A model generated the notes under the pieces. It did no database searches. It was not told the origin of the DNA and saw only the letters and a program-made list of their open reading frames with translations. This document shows positions 53,053 through 62,044 of a stretch of DNA of 64,000 bases, one piece after another. The translations under genes were made by a program, and so were the position numbers. Each line of letters starts with the position of its first letter. The first letter of the stretch is position 1. The DNA is from Streptomyces chattanoogensis (lineage in GTDB: Bacteria > Actinomycetota > Actinomycetes > Streptomycetales > Streptomycetaceae): contig NZ_LGKG01000101.1 of NCBI RefSeq assembly GCF_001294335.1, forward strand, positions 124,001 through 188,000, given 5' to 3'.

Positions 53053-53735
53053 GGGCAGCCCTTCTCCTTGAGGCGAACGCCGCCTGAATGACGATCGGTT
53101 GGCGCTCATCGTAATAGGTGATTCGCCGCAGCAAAGCCCAAGTCGCTTGTTTATACGGAGAGTTCTTATTACCGCACAGTTGATGGAGCGTGCCCAGTTG
53201 CCGAGCTTGCCGCCTGCCGTCGGCAGCGTCGGCAATCCGTAAAGAAGAAGACAGCCGGCAGGTGACTGTCGGTATCGAGTCGCCTTACTCAACGCGACGT
53301 CTCGAACTACGCAAAGGTGTGCAGGTCCCTGCAATCCTCGTGCCATCGGAAGCTCTTGCGGCATATGAGGGACGGCAGTTTTTCCCCAAACCCGCCAGTA
53401 GGGTAAAGCGAGTTGACGGAGCGTCATTTGTGCAGCCGATGAAGGTGTTGTAGTAATTCCTCAGCGCATTCCGAGTGCAACAGCCGTGGAGGTTTCGCCG
53501 ACGTTCACTGCCGTGCGCTCTATGTGCGACAGTGAGCATGCGCAGCGAAACCAAGAGGTGACAGAGCGCGCATGCAAAGCAAAAAGGTGCCGACAGGTAG
53601 GTCCAGACCGCATTTGGTGAAACGCGCACCGGCTGGTTCCATGCGGACTTCGCCGGTGACGACTCGGCGTGCTTCGGCGTCAACCTCCTCATGGTCTGGG
53701 CAACACATTCCCCCACATCTCGAAAGAGTCCATTT
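53053..53735. other. Long intergenic region, lower GC, no recognisable gene
   Basis: About 680 bp with noticeably more A/T than the rest of the window. It probably contains the promoter of the C39 protease gene. A short plus-strand frame (53606-53735: TAFGETRTGWFHADFAGDD, SACFGVNLLMVW) looks protein-like but has no start and is not recognised. Confidence 0.45.
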
Positions 53736-54620
53736 ATGCATCTTCCCCGCTTCAAAACGCTGTGGAGAGCATTAACGGTGATCGCGTCGATTGCGATCAC
53801 CGCCGGGTTCCTGCTCAGCGGTGGCGACGCCAAGGCCGGTTCGGTAACCGGGACCGTGACAGGCGGTCAGGGCGGCTACTCCGGAATCAACGAAAGGGCA
53901 TCGGCCAGCCTCTCCGCCGATGTCGTGGGTCAGGCCACGGTCGGCAGCAAGGTCTCGATGACCTGCCGCGTCCAGGGTGAGGCCGTGGAGAAGGACCGCC
54001 GCTGGATCTGGTCGGAATCTGGCTCCTTCTACATAGCCAACGCGTTCATCGAAGGAGACACCGACAGCCTGCCGGTCTGCTCGTCCGGGAACCCCAAGGA
54101 CCCCGACCCCAAAGACCCCGACACCGAAGACCCCGCCGGGCGCGTGTCCCTCAAGATAGACATGCAGAAGCAGGATCAGGACCAGTGGTGCTGGGATGCC
54201 AGCGGTCTGACCATCGCCAAGTACTGGGGTTTCAACCAGGTCAACCAGCAGGACTTCTGCCGGCTTGCGGCCCAGAACAGCAACCTCAGCTGCGACAACC
54301 AGCCCGCCACGCTCGACGACGTGGCCAACGGCCTGGCCAACATCGGCCTGGGCGACACCGGACAGGGTCTCGACCGCAGTGCCTCCTTCTCGGAGGTCGG
54401 CAAGGAGATCGACGGCAAACGTCCCTTCCCCGTCCGTATCGGCTGGAATTCCGGCGGTGGCCACATGAACGTCATCTACGGCTATGACCCGTCATCACAA
54501 ATGATCGCGGTCGGTGACCCCTGGCAGACCACGCAGACCTACACCTGGTGGAACTACGACGACTACGTCAACAACTCAAAGTTCCAGTGGACCCACTCCC
54601 GTATCGGGATACACAAGTAA
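53736..54620 (+). CDS. Secreted papain-like (C39 family) cysteine protease with SH3-like domain
   Basis: 294 residues. Signal peptide (LTVIASIAITAGFLLSGGDA), an SH3b-like domain (about 35-115: GGYSGINERASASLSADVVG, WSESGSFYIANAFIEG), an acidic repeat linker (KDPDPKDPDTEDP), then a papain-like C39 domain: catalytic Cys in DQDQWCWDASGLTIAKYWGF, catalytic His in GGGHMNVIYGYD, and GDPW after it. ATG 53736; no strong Shine-Dalgarno. Exported; probably cleaves a protein or peptide outside the cell. The next gene follows 11 bp later. Confidence 0.88.
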   Translation: MHLPRFKTLWRALTVIASIAITAGFLLSGGDAKAGSVTGTVTGGQGGYSGINERASASLSADVVGQATVGSKVSMTCRVQGEAVEKDRRWIWSESGSFYIANAFIEGDTDSLPVCSSGNPKDPDPKDPDTEDPAGRVSLKIDMQKQDQDQWCWDASGLTIAKYWGFNQVNQQDFCRLAAQNSNLSCDNQPATLDDVANGLANIGLGDTGQGLDRSASFSEVGKEIDGKRPFPVRIGWNSGGGHMNVIYGYDPSSQMIAVGDPWQTTQTYTWWNYDDYVNNSKFQWTHSRIGIHK

Positions 54621-54631
54621 GGCGGACGCCA

Positions 54632-55555
54632 ATGCGCGAAAAGGCAAATTCTTTACAGCGAAGTGCTCCTCGTCTCGCCCTTTCCCTCGGTGCGGCGGCG
54701 ACCCTGCTCTCCACCGCCTTGTGCGGCCAGGCCCAGGCGGACGATGGTCCGAGCGGTATCTCCGACTACCAGGGCGCACGGCAGGTGCTCCAATCCCGGC
54801 AAGTGCACACCGTGGTCTCCCGATTCTTCGGCGCGACGGCGAACGTCGGCGCTGACGGCGGCACGGGTGCGGCGGCGCCGATGGCGCCTGGGGCACACAA
54901 CGACCAGCAGACGTTCAGCTTGAAAGACCCGGTCGCGCTGTACGAGCTTGCACCCGAATTCGTCACCGGGAGAACGAAGCCGACAGCGGGCAACGTGTCA
55001 CGCCTGTCGTACTTGGCCGCCCGCGCGAACGATGCCAGCGGGCACAAGGCCACGGTCCTGCTCTCCTCTACGGCCAAGAGCGGTGGCGGCAGCGGCGACA
55101 GCTGGCATTTGACGGGCGTGCGCGACGGTGACAGCGATGTTACCTACGGCCAAAAGGCCACGGGCGGCTCAAAAGTCTTCACCGAGCCGCAGATCCATGC
55201 CTGGTACCGCCTGAAAAACAACACCGTCGAACCACTCAACCGGGAAGCGACCGCAGGACTGGGCGGCAAGCGGGCGGTGACGCTCGCCGACTACCAGAAG
55301 CTGGTACACGGCCGCTACGCGGACAAGCTGCCGGGGTCCGCGTACGACCGCAAAGGACTGGCCGGCGGATTCGGTCCGGCATCCAAGCCGTCCGCATCGT
55401 CCGCATCGTCCGAGCCGTCATCTCCGTCCTCGGCTCCCATGCAACTCGGCGCCTCGGGAGTAGTGGCGGCCGCGCTGGTCGGCGGCGCCACCGCCGTACG
55501 GCTCCGCAACCGGAGGCGGACACAGGGCTCCGCAACCGGAGTGAGTAGTACGTGA
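54632..55555 (+). CDS. Secreted/membrane-anchored hypothetical protein, partner of the C39 protease
   Basis: 307 residues. Signal peptide (LALSLGAAATLLSTALCGQA), a soluble domain of about 230 residues with no motif I recognise (ISDYQGARQVLQSRQVHTVV; SLKDPVALYELAPEFVTG; YRLKNNTVEPLNREATAG), a Ser/Pro linker, and a C-terminal membrane helix (GASGVVAAALVGGATAVRLR) ending in basic residues. No LPxTG motif. Co-transcribed with the protease and closed by the hairpin at 55624-55655. Could be a substrate, inhibitor or surface receptor for it. Confidence 0.82.
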   Translation: MREKANSLQRSAPRLALSLGAAATLLSTALCGQAQADDGPSGISDYQGARQVLQSRQVHTVVSRFFGATANVGADGGTGAAAPMAPGAHNDQQTFSLKDPVALYELAPEFVTGRTKPTAGNVSRLSYLAARANDASGHKATVLLSSTAKSGGGSGDSWHLTGVRDGDSDVTYGQKATGGSKVFTEPQIHAWYRLKNNTVEPLNREATAGLGGKRAVTLADYQKLVHGRYADKLPGSAYDRKGLAGGFGPASKPSASSASSEPSSPSSAPMQLGASGVVAAALVGGATAVRLRNRRRTQGSATGVSST

Positions 55556-55623
55556 GTTGACAGGCCGCGCTGACCTGGGTGTTCCGTTGCGAAGCCCAGC
55601 CAAACCCGACTGAGGAGAATGCC

Positions 55624-55655
55624 GGCGCCGGATTCCTGCTACGGAGTCCGGCGCC
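55624..55655 (+). terminator. Hairpin downstream of the C39 protease operon
   Basis: GGCGCCGGA / TCCGGCGCC, perfect 9-bp stem, 69 bp after the stop of the partner gene. Confidence 0.7.
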
Positions 55656-56046
55656 CCCTCACATGAAACACCGCTCCCTGTAGGGCGCTTCGGCGGCCGT
55701 ATGCCGATGGCCATCGGACGGGCTCAGACGACTGACTGGCGCCCTGCCCGGCGTCCCTGCCGGCATGGAGAACCCGGAAGACCCTGGCCGTCGGCACCCG
55801 CCAGTCCACGAGCACCTGCCGCGCGACGCCACCGTCCTCTCCGACGCGGCGCCCAGGCTCTCCGCCGGCCATCTCACGGGCTAACACAACTGCTGCACGC
55901 CCGCGACCGCGAGGTGCTCACAGCCATACGCAGCGACGACAGCCCCCGTACGTCCCACGTTCCACGACGCGCCGTGCCGCGGTACTCACTGACGCGACGC
56001 TCGCCGCCGCCCGCAACCGACCTTGGAACGAAGGTGAACTGACCAG
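55656..56046. other. Intergenic region with small unrecognised frames
   Basis: A 39-codon frame (55765-55884, MENPEDPGRRHPPVHEHLPR...) and a fragment resembling the first helix of replication-relaxation HTH proteins (LLHARDREVLTAIRS, about 55887-55931). Neither is convincing as a gene. Confidence 0.35.
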
Positions 56047-57057
56047 ATGAAACTCGGCTTCCTCACCGCGTGCCTGCCCAGTCTGTCGCTCGACGAGATC
56101 GCCGCCTGGGCCGCGGAACACGACTACCAGGCGCTGGAGGTGGCCACCTGGCCTGCCACCGGCTCCCGCGACTCGGCAGCCGCCCACCTCGATGTGGCCC
56201 GCTTCGGCGAGGCCGACGCCGACCGGGTGCGTGCGCTCTTCGACCGGCACGGCCTCGAACTGTCGGCCTTCGCGTACTACGAGAACAACCTGCACCCCGA
56301 CGAGCACCGCCGCACCGAGATCGCCGCGCACCTGCGCCACAACATCGATGCCGCCTCCCTGCTCGGCGTGCCGTACGTCGGCACCTTCGTCGGCCGCGAC
56401 CCCGGCCGCACCGTCAAGGAGAACATCGCGCTGGCCGAGAAGGAGCTACCGCAACTCGTCGACTACGCGAACGAACGCGGCGTGAAGATCATCATCGAGA
56501 ACTGCCTCATGGCGGGGTGGCACCCGGACGGCTACCCGGGCAACCTCGCCTACTCCCCGGAGCTGTGGGAATGGATGTTCTCGCTCGGCCTCTACCTCAA
56601 CTACAACCCCTCGCACCTCATCTGGCAGGGCATCGACCCCGTCGAGGCGCTCCGCCCGTACGTCGACCACATCCCGCACGCGCGGGCCAAGGACACCCAA
56701 ATCGACCCGGTGCGCCGGAACCGCCACGGCATCTTCGGCAAGAGCATCGAGCGTGACGACCCGTGGGACGGCAGCTGGTGGCCGCACCGCATCCCCCGAC
56801 TCAGCGACATCGACTGGCGGAGCATCGCCGGCAGCCTCGAGTGGGACGACCCGTGGGACAACGGTTGGTGGCGACACCGCATCCCCGGCCTTGGCGACAT
56901 TGACTGGCGGTGCATCGTCGACACCCTCTATGAAGGCGGCTTCACCGGTGTGTTCTCCGTCGAACACGAGGACCCCGTCTGGAGCGGCGATGAGCAGAAG
57001 GCCAAAGACGGCCTGCGCATCGCCCACCGCACCCTGCGCCCGCTCATCCTCACCTGA
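56047..57057 (+). CDS. Sugar phosphate isomerase/epimerase (TIM-barrel) with internal duplication
   Basis: 336 residues. Xylose isomerase-like AP_endonuc_2 fold: MKLGFLTACLPSLSLDEIAA, YQALEVATWPA, FAYYENNLHPDEHRR, VPYVGTFVGRDP, GVKIIIENCLMAGWHPDGYP, YLNYNPSHLIWQGID, HARAKDTQI, SVEHEDPVW; metal ligands are the Glu/Asp/His in these. Residues 237-266 and 267-296 are two copies of one segment (DDPWDxxWWxHRIPxLxDID), whereas relatives have one, so the protein is about 30 residues long for its family. ATG 56047. Substrate unknown. Confidence 0.9.
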   Translation: MKLGFLTACLPSLSLDEIAAWAAEHDYQALEVATWPATGSRDSAAAHLDVARFGEADADRVRALFDRHGLELSAFAYYENNLHPDEHRRTEIAAHLRHNIDAASLLGVPYVGTFVGRDPGRTVKENIALAEKELPQLVDYANERGVKIIIENCLMAGWHPDGYPGNLAYSPELWEWMFSLGLYLNYNPSHLIWQGIDPVEALRPYVDHIPHARAKDTQIDPVRRNRHGIFGKSIERDDPWDGSWWPHRIPRLSDIDWRSIAGSLEWDDPWDNGWWRHRIPGLGDIDWRCIVDTLYEGGFTGVFSVEHEDPVWSGDEQKAKDGLRIAHRTLRPLILT

Positions 57058-57140
57058 CGCGCAGCTGACGCCCCGCTGACGCTCAGCAGGCATCCGCGAC
57101 CGCGTCCACCCAACTGACCAACGACTCCCCAGCGGGCATC

Positions 57141-57440
57141 GCAGCTCCGAGAGTGCTCAACTGCCGTTGCCATCACGGCCCGTACCCCCCACTGCCGTGC
57201 CCCTCGCACGGTTGCCGACTGGCCTGGAGGCCATCGCTATGCGTAGACCCCCCACTTTCCGGAAACTCGTTCAACTGCTGATACCCACCGTGGCTGCGGC
57301 CGGCCTGGGGCTCACGATGCTCGCCCCCAACGGCGGGGCGGCACCGGTCGGCACCGAGGCACCCAAGCCGGCCCCGAGGTCGGCCCTCGCCCCCAAGCCC
57401 GCGTCCGCCACCGTGCTCGCCGCCGATCTCGCCGCCGATC
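57141..57440 (+). repeat. Inverted repeat, arm 2 (copy of the collagenase 5' region)
   Basis: Matches 52096-52399 in reverse orientation; left boundary is sharp at GCAGCTCCGAGAG (57141). Confidence 0.85.
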
Positions 57441-57450
57441 TCGCCTGTCT
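57239..57450 (+). pseudogene. Truncated collagenase copy (signal peptide and linker only)
   Basis: MRRPPTFRKLVQLLIPTVAA and LGLTMLAPNGGAAP repeat the start of the 52301 collagenase, followed by the Pro/Ala linker; after AADLAADLACL homology stops and the frame runs into unrelated DNA. It keeps the upstream GGAGG, so a short exported peptide could still be made. Confidence 0.85.
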
Positions 57451-58061
57451 CAGGTCGGGAGCGGGGAATGGCGGTAGACCGTGTCGGTGTCGATACCGGG
57501 CAGGGGGATGCCCTGGCGGTGCTGGCGGCTTTCTGCACCATGGCGGCAGGACCCGGTCGGGCGCCACAACGCCGTACAGCCATAGGGCCGGGGCGGCGCG
57601 GAAGTCGAAGGTGTGGGGGCAGACCCGAACCGCCTGTGAGTAGGCGAGCCAGCGGCCGACTGAAGAATTCTCTGACCGATCTGGCACCGAGATCGTCGAA
57701 GTCCTCACGCCACTGGGCCTTTTCCAACCCGCCCCGCCACCGGGTTGGACAAGGCCCAGTGTGTCGCAAAGCGGCCGTCGGCGGCATGCCGGCAGACCCT
57801 CCGACGACGACCGCCGCTCCACCTACCGCCGCACGGCACACGATGTCCTGTGACCGGCCGCGGCCGGCGGCCGGGAGTCGGCGTGCGGCCGCCGCCACCC
57901 CGTCCCACGGCGGCACCGGTTCCCACAGGGCGGAACGCGCCGGTCGGCATTGCCCACCTCGCCCGCCACCGCGCCGCGGTGGAGCGGCCACTCCCCCTCG
58001 CTCGCCCGCCTACCTGAGTCCGGGGTTCCGCCAGGTCCTGTCCTCGAACGTAGGCGTCCCG
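57451..58061. other. No recognisable intact gene
   Basis: About 600 bp between the collagenase relic and the histidine kinase. A minus-strand frame (WREDFDDLGARSVREFFSRP, LARLLTGGSG) looks coding over a short span but I cannot name it. Probably eroded mobile or flanking DNA. Confidence 0.4.
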
Positions 58062-59558
58062 TCAGGCCGGTTGGCTGGGCGCCCCGGAGGCTGTGCCGGG
58101 CGTGGTGGCGGTGTCGGGGGTGAGGGGGAGTGCGGCGACGAAGTGGGCTCCGGCAGCGGGTGGGGTGTCGTTGAAGGTGAGGGTGCCGCCGTGGTGGTGG
58201 GCGATTTCGCGGGCGATGGCCAGGCCGAGGCCGGTGCCGCCGCTGGTGCGGTTGCGGGAGGCGTCGAGGCGGGTGAACCGCTCGAAGATCCTTTCGCGGT
58301 GTTCGGCCGGAATGCCGGGGCCGTCGTCGCGGACTTCGATCAGGGCGGTGGCGTCGTGCGCGGAGACAGTGACCAGGACTCGGTTGCGGGCGTGGCGCTC
58401 GGCGTTGTCGAGGAGGTTGCGCAGGAGTCGTTCCAGCTGTCGCGCATCGCCTTGGACGGTGGCGTTGCCGCTGACTGAGCAGTCGATCTGGATGGAGGTG
58501 GGGGCGTGCCGGCGTGCCTGTGCGGCTGCTTTCCGGGCCAGGATTCCCAGTTCGACGGGGCGGGGGGCGGGCGGTGTGTGGTTGTCGAGCTCGGCGAGCA
58601 GGAGCAGGTCTTCGGTGAGCTGCTCCAGGCGTTCGGCGTCGCCGAGGGTGTCGCGGATGACGTCGTGCCAGTTCGTGTCGTCGGGGTAGTGCAGGGCCAC
58701 TTCGAGGTCTGCGCGCAGCGAGGCCAGCGGCGTACGCAGTTCGTGGGAGGCGTCGGCGGTGAAACGCCGTTGCCGCTCGGCGGCTCGCTCCAGCCGGTCG
58801 AGGGTGTCGTTGGTGGTGGCAGCCAGGCGGGCGATCTCGTCGCGGCGGGGCGGGACGGGGACGCGCAGGCTCAGGTCGCGGCTGGTGATGGTGCGCAGGC
58901 GCTGCTGGATGTCCTCCACGGGGCGCAGGGCCCGTGCGGTGGTGGCCCAGACGATCAGCGCGACCAGGAGGACCGCTGCGGGAATGCCGAGGTACAGCAC
59001 CTGGTCGACGGCGCCGACGGCCGCTTCGGCGTCCCGGGGGGTGACGAGAACGTGCAGGGTGAGGTTCTCGACGGGGGCGGTCGGCCTGCCGTCGAGCAGG
59101 CCACGGCCCCGGAAGGTCGAGGACATCACCCTGAAGTCGCGGTCCGCGAATTCTTCGCTGCCGGGCCGGGCTTCGCTGGTCACCGTGCCGAAGTGGAGGT
59201 CCCGCTCGATGATGACGGTTGGCCCTGGCAGGTCAGGGTGCACACCCAGGGGATCGGGTACGAAGGGCTCCAGGTCGGGGTCGCCTTCGACGAACCGGCC
59301 CGTATGGTCGACGATCACCCACGCGTCGGCGTTCTCGGAGAGGAACTGGTGGCTGTCGGCGCCGCGCTGGTAGCGCTGCTCGATGATGCCCAGGCTGAGG
59401 CTGGCTCGGTTGCGGGCATCGTTCATTTTCGAGGCGTAGACCTCGTGGCGGAGCCACCACGCGCCGACGGTGAAGGCCAGGGCAGCGGTGAGGGCCGCGG
59501 CCAGGGCGGCGCGGAGGCGGATCGGCAGGCGCTTACCGATCATCCGCATACCGATCAC
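58062..59558 (-). CDS. Two-component sensor histidine kinase
   Basis: 498 residues. TM1 ALAAALTAALAFTVGAWWL, extracytoplasmic sensor of about 145 residues, TM2 GIPAAVLLVALIVWATTARA, HAMP, HisKA with His272 (FTADASHELRTPLASLRAD), then N (RLLRNLLDNAERHARN), G1 (VRDDGPGIP), F (IFERFTRLDASR) and G2 (GGTGLGLAIARE) boxes. GTG 59558 overlaps the regulator's stop (GTGA). Partner of the 59555-60232 regulator. The signal is unknown. Confidence 0.93.
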   Translation of the reverse strand: MIGMRMIGKRLPIRLRAALAAALTAALAFTVGAWWLRHEVYASKMNDARNRASLSLGIIEQRYQRGADSHQFLSENADAWVIVDHTGRFVEGDPDLEPFVPDPLGVHPDLPGPTVIIERDLHFGTVTSEARPGSEEFADRDFRVMSSTFRGRGLLDGRPTAPVENLTLHVLVTPRDAEAAVGAVDQVLYLGIPAAVLLVALIVWATTARALRPVEDIQQRLRTITSRDLSLRVPVPPRRDEIARLAATTNDTLDRLERAAERQRRFTADASHELRTPLASLRADLEVALHYPDDTNWHDVIRDTLGDAERLEQLTEDLLLLAELDNHTPPAPRPVELGILARKAAAQARRHAPTSIQIDCSVSGNATVQGDARQLERLLRNLLDNAERHARNRVLVTVSAHDATALIEVRDDGPGIPAEHRERIFERFTRLDASRNRTSGGTGLGLAIAREIAHHHGGTLTFNDTPPAAGAHFVAALPLTPDTATTPGTASGAPSQPA

Positions 59559-60232
59559 CGGTCATCGTCGACCAGCCGGTAGCCGACGCCACGCACTGTG
59601 TGGATGGTGGAGCGGCCGAACGGGATGTCGATCTTGCGGCGCAGGGCCCTGATATGGACGTCGATGATGTTGCTGGCGGCCTGGTGATGGGCGTCCCAGA
59701 CCTGTTCCAGCAGGTCAGCGCGGCTGACCACGTCTCCGGCCCGGAGCCCGAGGTGGGCGAGGACGGCGAATTCCTTGGCCGTGAGCTCGATCTCGGTCTC
59801 GCCGCGGCGGCATCGCCGGGTGGCCGGGTCGAGGTAGAGGTCGCCGATCTGCACGGCAGGCTGGCGGGTGGGTCCGCCGCGGCGGATCAGGGCCCGTAGC
59901 CGGGCCAGGAGCACCACGTAGGAGAACGGCTTGGTCAGGTAGTCGTCCGCCCCGGTGTCGAGGGCCTCGGCCTCGTCGTACTCACCGTTCTTGGCGGTGA
60001 GCATCAGGACCGGGGTGCGGATGTCCTCGCGTCGCAGCTGGTCACAGACGCGGTACCCGTCCAGGCCGGGGAGCATGATGTCCAGGACGATCGCCTGGTA
60101 GGGCTGCTGCCTGGCCATCCACAGGCCGTGGCGGCCGTCATGGCACACATCGACGGCGTAGCCCTCGGACTCCAGGCCGCGACGGAGCACGGAAGCGAGG
60201 CGCTCCTCGTCCTCGACCACCAGTACGCGCAT
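59555..60232 (-). CDS. OmpR/PhoB family response regulator
   Basis: 225 residues. Receiver: VLVVEDEERLASVLRRGLES, phospho-acceptor Asp in VLDIMLPGLDGYRVCDQLRR, LTAKNGEYDEAEALDTGADD, KPFSYVVLLARL. Winged helix: EIELTAKEFAVLAHLGLRAG, NIIDVHIRALRRKIDIPFGR, HTVRGVGYRL. ATG 60232 (MRVLVVEDEE); the frame is open upstream but would cross the operator. Probably autoregulates and controls the divergent DUF2079 gene through the site at 60261-60301. Confidence 0.93.
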   Translation of the reverse strand: MRVLVVEDEERLASVLRRGLESEGYAVDVCHDGRHGLWMARQQPYQAIVLDIMLPGLDGYRVCDQLRREDIRTPVLMLTAKNGEYDEAEALDTGADDYLTKPFSYVVLLARLRALIRRGGPTRQPAVQIGDLYLDPATRRCRRGETEIELTAKEFAVLAHLGLRAGDVVSRADLLEQVWDAHHQAASNIIDVHIRALRRKIDIPFGRSTIHTVRGVGYRLVDDDR

Positions 60233-60260
60233 GCCGCAATCGTGCCATGCGCCCCTCTCT

Positions 60261-60301
60261 CCACATGAAGATCGCTTCATGTGGCTTCATCGCTGCTTCA
60301 T
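60261..60301. promoter_or_regulatory. Likely response-regulator operator
   Basis: CCACATGAAG-ATCG-CTTCATGTGG (60261-60284) is a perfect 10-bp inverted repeat. It overlaps three direct GCTTCAT repeats at 60274, 60284 and 60295 (10- and 11-bp steps, one helical turn), the layout of OmpR/PhoB tandem sites. It lies between the regulator (-) and the DUF2079 gene (+). Confidence 0.7.
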
Positions 60302-60352
60302 GCCGGCTGGCTGACGGTGGACGCCCTGTCCGCGTCCTGCCAGGAGTGCCCG

Positions 60353-61777
60353 GTGTCCTCCCTCGCCCTGTTCCGCCCTCGCCTCCGCCGCCCGTCCGCG
60401 GCCCCGGTGCTTCCCCGCGGTGGCGAAGTCCAGCGGCGGCGCGTGGGTCGCCCACACCTGCTGGCAGCACTGTTCTTCACCGCCTACGCCGCCCTGTCGG
60501 TCACCAAGCACCTCCAGCTCCGCTCCACCGGCTACGACCTGGGCATCTTTGAGCAAGCCGTACGCGCCTACGCCGAGCTACGCACCCCGGTCTCGGAACT
60601 CAAGGGCGCCGGTTACCACCTCCTCGGTGACCACTTCCACCCGATCCTGGCCACCCTTGCCCCGCTCTACCGGCTCTTCCCGACCCCGCTGACCCTCCTC
60701 ACCGCCCAGGCCGCGCTGCTCGCCGTGTCCGTCATCCCAGTCACCCGGCTGGCGATCCGCACCACCACCCCACGGCTCGGCACCGCGATCGGCATCGCCT
60801 ACGGCCTGTCCTGGGGCCTCCAGAAAGCCGTCGCCTTCGACTTCCACGAAATAGCCTTCGCGGTCCCCCTGCTCGCCTTCTCCTTGGAACACCTGGCCCT
60901 GCGCCAGTGGCGCCCCGCCGCAGCCTGGGCACTCCCACTGATCCTGGTCAAAGAAGATCTGCCACTGACCGTCGCAGCGATCGGCCTCTACATCCTGCTG
61001 TCCGGCCGTCGCCGACTACTGGGTACCGCCGTACTGGCCTACGGCGTGCTGTCCGGCCTGCTGATCGTGCTGGTCGTCATCCCCGCGTTCAGCCCCGACG
61101 GCCACTACGCCTACCTCCACACCGCCACCCAGGCTACGGGCGGCAATCCCATCACCCGACTGCTCCTGCCGCCGCAGAAACTCGGCACGCTGCTCGCGCT
61201 GCTCGCCCCGACCGCATTCCTGGCCCTGCGCTCACCGCTGATCGTCCTCGCGCTGCCCACCCTCGCCTGGCGCTTCTGGTCGACCACCCCGGCCTATTGG
61301 GGGCTGGACCACCACTACAGCGCCGTCGTGATGCCCATCATCTTCCTCGCCTTCGCCGACGCACTGGGCAGGCTCAACCGGACCGGACTCGTCACCCGGG
61401 CCGTGGCTGTCAGTGTCGCGGCGAGCCTGCTGGCGCTTCCGTTCCTGCCGCTGCGGGACCTGGCCGGCCCCGCGTGGCGTCCCAGCCCCTGGGCCGGCGC
61501 GGCCTGCGAGGTCATGGCCGCCGTGCCGGACGGTGCCGAAATCGGAGCCGTCAACTACCTCGCTCCGCAGCTCACCTCGCGGGCCCACGTCTACCGGTTC
61601 CCGCAGGCCCTGGACAGCGGCACCAAACCGGAATGGCTGCTGATCAGCGACCCCGCCCGCGGCGGCATGCCGGGCTTCCCATGGGAGCTGCCCCGCCAGC
61701 CGGAGATTCCTTCACTCGGCTACCGCCTGGTCATGGAGCGATCCGGCATCCAGCTCTACCGGCTCGCCTACCGATGA
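60353..61777 (+). CDS. DUF2079 membrane protein
   Basis: 474 residues with about ten membrane helices. Family marks: STGYDLGIFEQAVRAYAELR, LLGDHFHPILATLAPLYRLF, FDFHEIAFAVPLLAFSLEHL, LILVKEDLPLTVAAIGLYIL, WGLDHHYSAVVMPIIFLAFA. DUF2079 proteins resemble GT-C glycosyltransferases; the DLG, DHFHP and KED acidic/histidine motifs lie in loops. GTG 60353 has AGGAG six bases before it, better than the frame's first GTG at 60281. Divergent from the two-component pair, so likely its target, perhaps in envelope modification. Confidence 0.88.
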   Translation: MSSLALFRPRLRRPSAAPVLPRGGEVQRRRVGRPHLLAALFFTAYAALSVTKHLQLRSTGYDLGIFEQAVRAYAELRTPVSELKGAGYHLLGDHFHPILATLAPLYRLFPTPLTLLTAQAALLAVSVIPVTRLAIRTTTPRLGTAIGIAYGLSWGLQKAVAFDFHEIAFAVPLLAFSLEHLALRQWRPAAAWALPLILVKEDLPLTVAAIGLYILLSGRRRLLGTAVLAYGVLSGLLIVLVVIPAFSPDGHYAYLHTATQATGGNPITRLLLPPQKLGTLLALLAPTAFLALRSPLIVLALPTLAWRFWSTTPAYWGLDHHYSAVVMPIIFLAFADALGRLNRTGLVTRAVAVSVAASLLALPFLPLRDLAGPAWRPSPWAGAACEVMAAVPDGAEIGAVNYLAPQLTSRAHVYRFPQALDSGTKPEWLLISDPARGGMPGFPWELPRQPEIPSLGYRLVMERSGIQLYRLAYR

Positions 61778-62044
61778 CGGCGGACCCAGGACCGGCAGCA
61801 CCGCTATACCGCCATCCACCTCACCTCGCCACTCACCAGCACGACCTCCAGGGTGCGCGGCCCCGTGCACGGCCTCTACGCGGAGTGGTGGTCGGGGGAT
61901 GAGCGTGATGCTGCGGTGGCCCTCAGCGCAGGGCGCCCGGGTGGCTCAACCCCCACCGCGCCGCGCGCCTCATGACCGGCTCGGCGGCGTGCCCCTCGGC
62001 GGGCTTGAGCACGTGCGGGCGGGCTGGCAGTCCTGTCCTGCGGT
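61778..62044. other. No recognisable gene
   Basis: Short region between the DUF2079 stop and the Lrp tail fragment; nothing recognised. Confidence 0.4.
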
